Below are positions 61,774 through 64,000 of a stretch of 64,000 nt of DNA, piece by piece. Made by a program: the position numbers and the translations under genes. The stretch spans positions 31,531-95,530 of the forward strand of contig JAURJT010000018.1 in the NCBI GenBank assembly GCA_030832095.1. Reading direction: 5' to 3'. This DNA comes from Gammaproteobacteria bacterium. GTDB lineage: Bacteria > Pseudomonadota > Gammaproteobacteria > Burkholderiales > Burkholderiaceae_B. Below the pieces are notes generated by a model. That model did no database searches. It saw nothing but the letters and a program-made list of their open reading frames with translations, and was not told the DNA's origin. Numbering within the stretch: position 1 is the first letter of the stretch; the number at the start of each line of letters is the position of its first letter.

Positions 61774-62280
61774 GTGTTCGAGACGGCGCGGCAACTTGGT
61801 CGAATTCCAGTTGTCGTGGTGCGTGGCGAGCACGCGTTCGAACAAGCCGCTTGGTTGAAGCGGCTAATGGCTCACCCCTCAATGCAAGGTTCTGTGGTGG
61901 TTACTGCTGCGGGTGCAACGCGCGAGACTGAGCTTGGCTACAGCAGAGTCGAGACCTTTACGCTTGCCCGTCTGACAAGCGCAGAGGGTTGCTTGTGTTG
62001 TGGCATGAACAGTGGCCTAGGAGACGCCCTGCGCTCACTTTTTTTTCGAGTCCTTGGTAAACGCGTTGAGCCAGTCGAGCGAGTGGTGATCGACGCCGTT
62101 GGTTTGGACGTCGAGCAAATCGCCATGACCTTGAAGCATGCGCCTTTTTTGGGGCAGCGTTATGTGTATCAAGCGACCCTAACTGTTGTGGGGCAGTACG
62201 TTGCGATGGGCCAGCCTGACGGCTCTGGACCCTCCACGCTCTTGGATTTTGACGAAAAGAGCATTTTGAAGCCGGTTTAG
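61774..62280 (+). CDS. CobW/COG0523-like protein lacking the P-loop
   Basis: A 168-residue protein resembling the first half of CobW-type metal-chaperone GTPases. The Cys motif is intact as GCLCC (residues 72-76), and the following segments (SGLGDALRSLFFRVL, RVVIDAVGLDVEQI) align with the CxCC and (ET)SGLADP regions. The N-terminus reads RIPVVVVRGEHAFEQAAWLKRLM where CobW has the G-x-x-G-x-G-K-T-T loop, so nucleotide binding is probably lost. The C-terminal domain is also missing. The GTG start is 2 bp after the enoyl-CoA hydratase stop. It may be a decayed gene or a nucleotide-independent metal-binding protein. Confidence 0.75.
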   Translation: MFETARQLGRIPVVVVRGEHAFEQAAWLKRLMAHPSMQGSVVVTAAGATRETELGYSRVETFTLARLTSAEGCLCCGMNSGLGDALRSLFFRVLGKRVEPVERVVIDAVGLDVEQIAMTLKHAPFLGQRYVYQATLTVVGQYVAMGQPDGSGPSTLLDFDEKSILKPV

Positions 62281-62815
62281 TGCTTTCTGTTGTTCTGTTG
62301 TGGATATTTTTGGTGTCAGACTTGAAGGGCTTGCCTAAGTTACGGTACACTCAAGGCGTTAACCTAGATGTGCTTAGCCTCTAGGTGACAGTTTTCAGCT
62401 TAGCTCGATTCGCCAAGATATAGACCTTAATGAGCGCGATTCAGGGTATGCAGCCAATCACGCTTTGCGTGTGGCAGTGGTTTCGATCACATCGTTTCAT
62501 TTTCAAAGATTTGTCTATTTGTCGCCTAACGCATTGTTGCGTGTGTCGTATTAGATGATCCTTATGGTCTTGATTGACACATGAGTGCCCAGGCAAAGAG
62601 TGCATACGTTTTGACGGGGCGCGAGGATATTGGCTGTTGAGCGAGAGCTCTGGCCCATGCTGATGAATCGTTGAATCACTTTAGTGTTTTGATTCGTTGA
62701 ATCACTTTAGTGTGATGAGTCTTTGAATCACTCAGTTGATGACGAGCCGTTGAATGGCTCGGTTATCGTCATACAGGAAAGACATGAACTTAATACTAAG
62801 TACAGTACAAAATAA
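62281..62815. other. Intergenic region without a supported gene
   Basis: Between the CobW-like gene and the tRNA terminator I see no coding frame with credible composition or ribosome site. Its only structure is a cluster of short direct repeats near 62667-62760, listed separately. No promoter or RNA gene was recognised. Confidence 0.5.
62667..62766. repeat. Short direct repeats with a GTTGAATCACT core
   Basis: ATCGTTGAATCACTTTAGTG starts near 62667 and ATTCGTTGAATCACTTTAG near 62692; diverged copies follow at about 62716 (CTTTGAATCACTCAG) and 62744 (CCGTTGAATGGCTC). The last contains a GAGCC/GGCTC inverted pair. Period is about 25-27 bp. The role is unknown; it is too short and irregular for a CRISPR array. 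Confidence 0.7.
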
Positions 62816-62848
62816 AACTGGTCGAGCGCATCAAGCGATCGACCAGTT
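62816..62848 (-). terminator. Terminator of the tRNA-fMet gene
   Basis: On minus, AACTGGTCGA pairs with TCGACCAGTT, with a further short inner stem, and TTTTATTTT follows immediately. It lies 5 bp beyond the tRNA 3-prime end. Confidence 0.88.
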
Positions 62849-62853
62849 GTATT

Positions 62854-62930
<77 letters not shown>

Positions 62931-62942
62931 TCTGAAGAATGA

Positions 62943-62971
62943 AGTATAGCGCAGATCACGCTTTAGAACAA
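62943..62971 (-). promoter_or_regulatory. Sigma70-type promoter of tRNA-fMet
   Basis: On minus, TTGTTC (62971-62966) and TATACT (62948-62943) are separated by exactly 17 bp. The -10 hexamer lies 12 bases before the tRNA 5-prime end, consistent with a start within the short leader. Confidence 0.75.
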
Positions 62972-63009
62972 GTCAGCGCAAGAATGCAAGATAAGGACAT
63001 TGAATCATT

Positions 63010-64000
63010 ATGAATGACCCGCACGAAAAACAAGTCGAGGTAAACGCAATGGCGAATGAAGCCGCAGACGCGATCGCGACTGATACGACAGCTGACTCTG
63101 CTGTCCCTAATGATGCAGTGGCCTCGGCGCAAGCCAGTGACGCGCTTGCTGTGGTGCAGGTGACACCGCAGACAGAACAAGATGAGCAGCAGCAAGAAAA
63201 AAAATTGACGCAAGCAGGCGTTATTCTTGAAGCGGCTCTGCTTTGTGCCTCGGCTCCGACGCCTCTGCCTGAGTTGCGCAAGTTGTTTGAAGTGGATGGT
63301 GATGAAGTGACCAACGCGCAAATTGTGCAGGCACTTGAACAATTGCAACAGGTATGGCTGGATCGAGGCATGGAGCTTGTCGAGCTTGCCAGCGGCTGGC
63401 GCTTTCAGAGCCGCGCTTCGATGCAACGACACCTTGAGCGTCTGAGTCCAGAGCGCGCACCAAAGTATTCGCGCGCTGTCATGGAGACTCTTGCAATCAT
63501 TTCGTGGCGCCAGCCCGTGACGCGTGGTGATATCGAGGACATTCGTGGTGTGACGGTCTCTTCACAAATCATCAAGACACTCGAAGATCGAGGCTGGATC
63601 GAAGTCATTGGTCATCGTGACGGACCGGGTCGCCCTGGGTTGCTAGGTACGACAAAACAGTTCTTGGATGATTTAGGGTTGCGAGCACTCGATGAGCTAC
63701 CAGCGCTAGGCGCGGCTGAGATCACAGAAGCCCTTCAGTCTCTTGTACTTGAGGGTCAGAGCTTGGGCGCAGAAGCCAAGTCTGGCGACTTGCTTGACAT
63801 GGCAAGCCAAGCACAAGCTCTTGACGAAGCACAAAGCGTCTCGCAAGAACACCCCGCAGCGGAAGAACACGTTGCAGCGGAAGACCACGCTGCAGCCGAC
63901 GACTATTCTGCAGCGGAAGACCATGCTGCAGCGGAAGAGCATGCTGTAGCAGATGACCATGCTGTAGCAGATGACCATGCTGTAGCAGATGACCATGCTG
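63010..64000 (+). CDS. scpB: Chromosome condensation subunit ScpB (partial at window end)
   Basis: The open frame from ATG 63010 runs past the window end without a stop, giving 330 visible residues. ScpB is the winged-helix subunit of the SMC-ScpAB condensin. Residues 1-75 form an acidic Asp/Ala/Gln-rich tail. The first winged helix covers about 76-155 ([27 protein letters not shown]). The second covers about 156-240 ([23 protein letters not shown], then [34 protein letters not shown]), the most conserved ScpB block. From about 283 a low-complexity Ala/Asp/Glu/His tail of 6-residue repeats continues beyond the window. It follows the tRNA divergently with no scpA visible. Confidence 0.95.
   Translation, partial: MNDPHEKQVEVNAMANEAADAIATDTTADSAVPNDAVASAQASDALAVVQVTPQTEQDEQQQEKKLTQAGVILEAALLCASAPTPLPELRKLFEVDGDEVTNAQIVQALEQLQQVWLDRGMELVELASGWRFQSRASMQRHLERLSPERAPKYSRAVMETLAIISWRQPVTRGDIEDIRGVTVSSQIIKTLEDRGWIEVIGHRDGPGRPGLLGTTKQFLDDLGLRALDELPALGAAEITEALQSLVLEGQSLGAEAKSGDLLDMASQAQALDEAQSVSQEHPAAEEHVAAEDHAAADDYSAAEDHAAAEEHAVADDHAVADDHAVADDHA
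63856..63999 (+). repeat. 18-bp in-frame tandem repeat in the scpB tail
   Basis: Eight 18-bp units follow each other from 63856, the last three identical (GTAGCAGATGACCATGCT), encoding A-(A/V)-(A/E)-(D/E)-(D/E)-H-type hexads. The repeat runs into the window end. In-frame length change is likely. Confidence 0.93.

Noticed and set aside
62667..62766. CRISPR array
   Set aside because: Only four short, diverging units with no unique spacers of even length and no cas genes.
62956..63432. Minus-strand frame opposite scpB
   Set aside because: It is antisense to a clear ScpB and lacks any recognisable domain.
63706..63996. Minus-strand repeat protein with ICYS units
   Set aside because: It is the reverse reading of the 18-bp scpB tail repeat.

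Overview
The window looks like chromosomal DNA of a betaproteobacterium, most likely Burkholderiales near Alcaligenaceae. This is inferred from seven periplasmic binding proteins of the Bug/TctC type in 64 kb, an OxyR-AhpC-AhpF peroxide block, HyuA/HyuB oxoprolinase genes and many small CoA-ester and aminotransferase operons. Gene density is high. I see no integrase, transposase, phage gene or CRISPR array. One RNA gene is present, an initiator tRNA-fMet at 62854-62930.

Layout. 1-5.3 kb: an SRAP/YedK DNA-damage protein, a MaoC-like hydratase, a DUF1993 protein, an SDR oxidoreductase and an O-antigen-ligase-like membrane protein, all on minus, divergent from a GT4 glycosyltransferase. 5.4-7.1 kb: a Bug protein overlapping a YoaK/DUF1275 membrane protein. 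7.2-10.5 kb: ahpF and ahpC divergent from oxyR, with a perfect palindrome between them. 10.5-21.8 kb: a class II aldolase-like gene, then a long plus-strand catabolic operon (Bug, hyuB, hyuA, a ThDP enzyme, a second Bug, two aminotransferases), then a TRIC/UPF0126 membrane protein. 21.9-32 kb: YchJ, an amidohydrolase, a type II thioesterase and a 2532-residue hybrid enzyme (acyl-adenylating domain, ACP, KS, AT, DH, KR, ACP). 32.1-40.7 kb: an unusual block of a secreted orphan, a solute-binding protein, ParA, a DUF697 protein with a 26-unit K/E-V-A repeat, a SyrD/PvdE-type ABC exporter, an SPFH/prohibitin protein with a Gly/Thr/Ala repeat tail, a small membrane protein and a large orphan lipoprotein. 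40.8-57 kb: a PAS-HD-GYP protein, more Bug genes, FKBP, a NIPSNAP protein, a mandelate-racemase homologue, a carboxymuconolactone decarboxylase-like protein, a TauD-type dioxygenase, an amidase, and a Bug/CoA-transferase/amidohydrolase/dinB operon, then TerC and a nitroreductase. 57.2-62.3 kb: a CoA-transferase, a fused double acyl-CoA dehydrogenase, an enoyl-CoA hydratase and a CobW-like remnant. 62.8-64 kb: tRNA-fMet and scpB, which is cut by the window end.

Working together. Most of the window fits uptake of small carboxylates by Bug-dependent systems and their activation and oxidation as CoA esters or by transamination. Two parts do not fit routine catabolism. One is the single-module polyketide/fatty-acyl assembly line with its thioesterase. 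The other is the ParA/DUF697/ABC exporter/SPFH/lipoprotein block, my best candidate for an undescribed envelope or export system.

Repeats recur: in-frame 9-, 15- and 18-bp tandem repeats inside three genes, a 7-bp repeat before the lipoprotein gene, and duplicated 3-prime gene ends at the class II aldolase-like gene and the acyl-CoA dehydrogenase. All function calls come from reading motifs; no database search was run.
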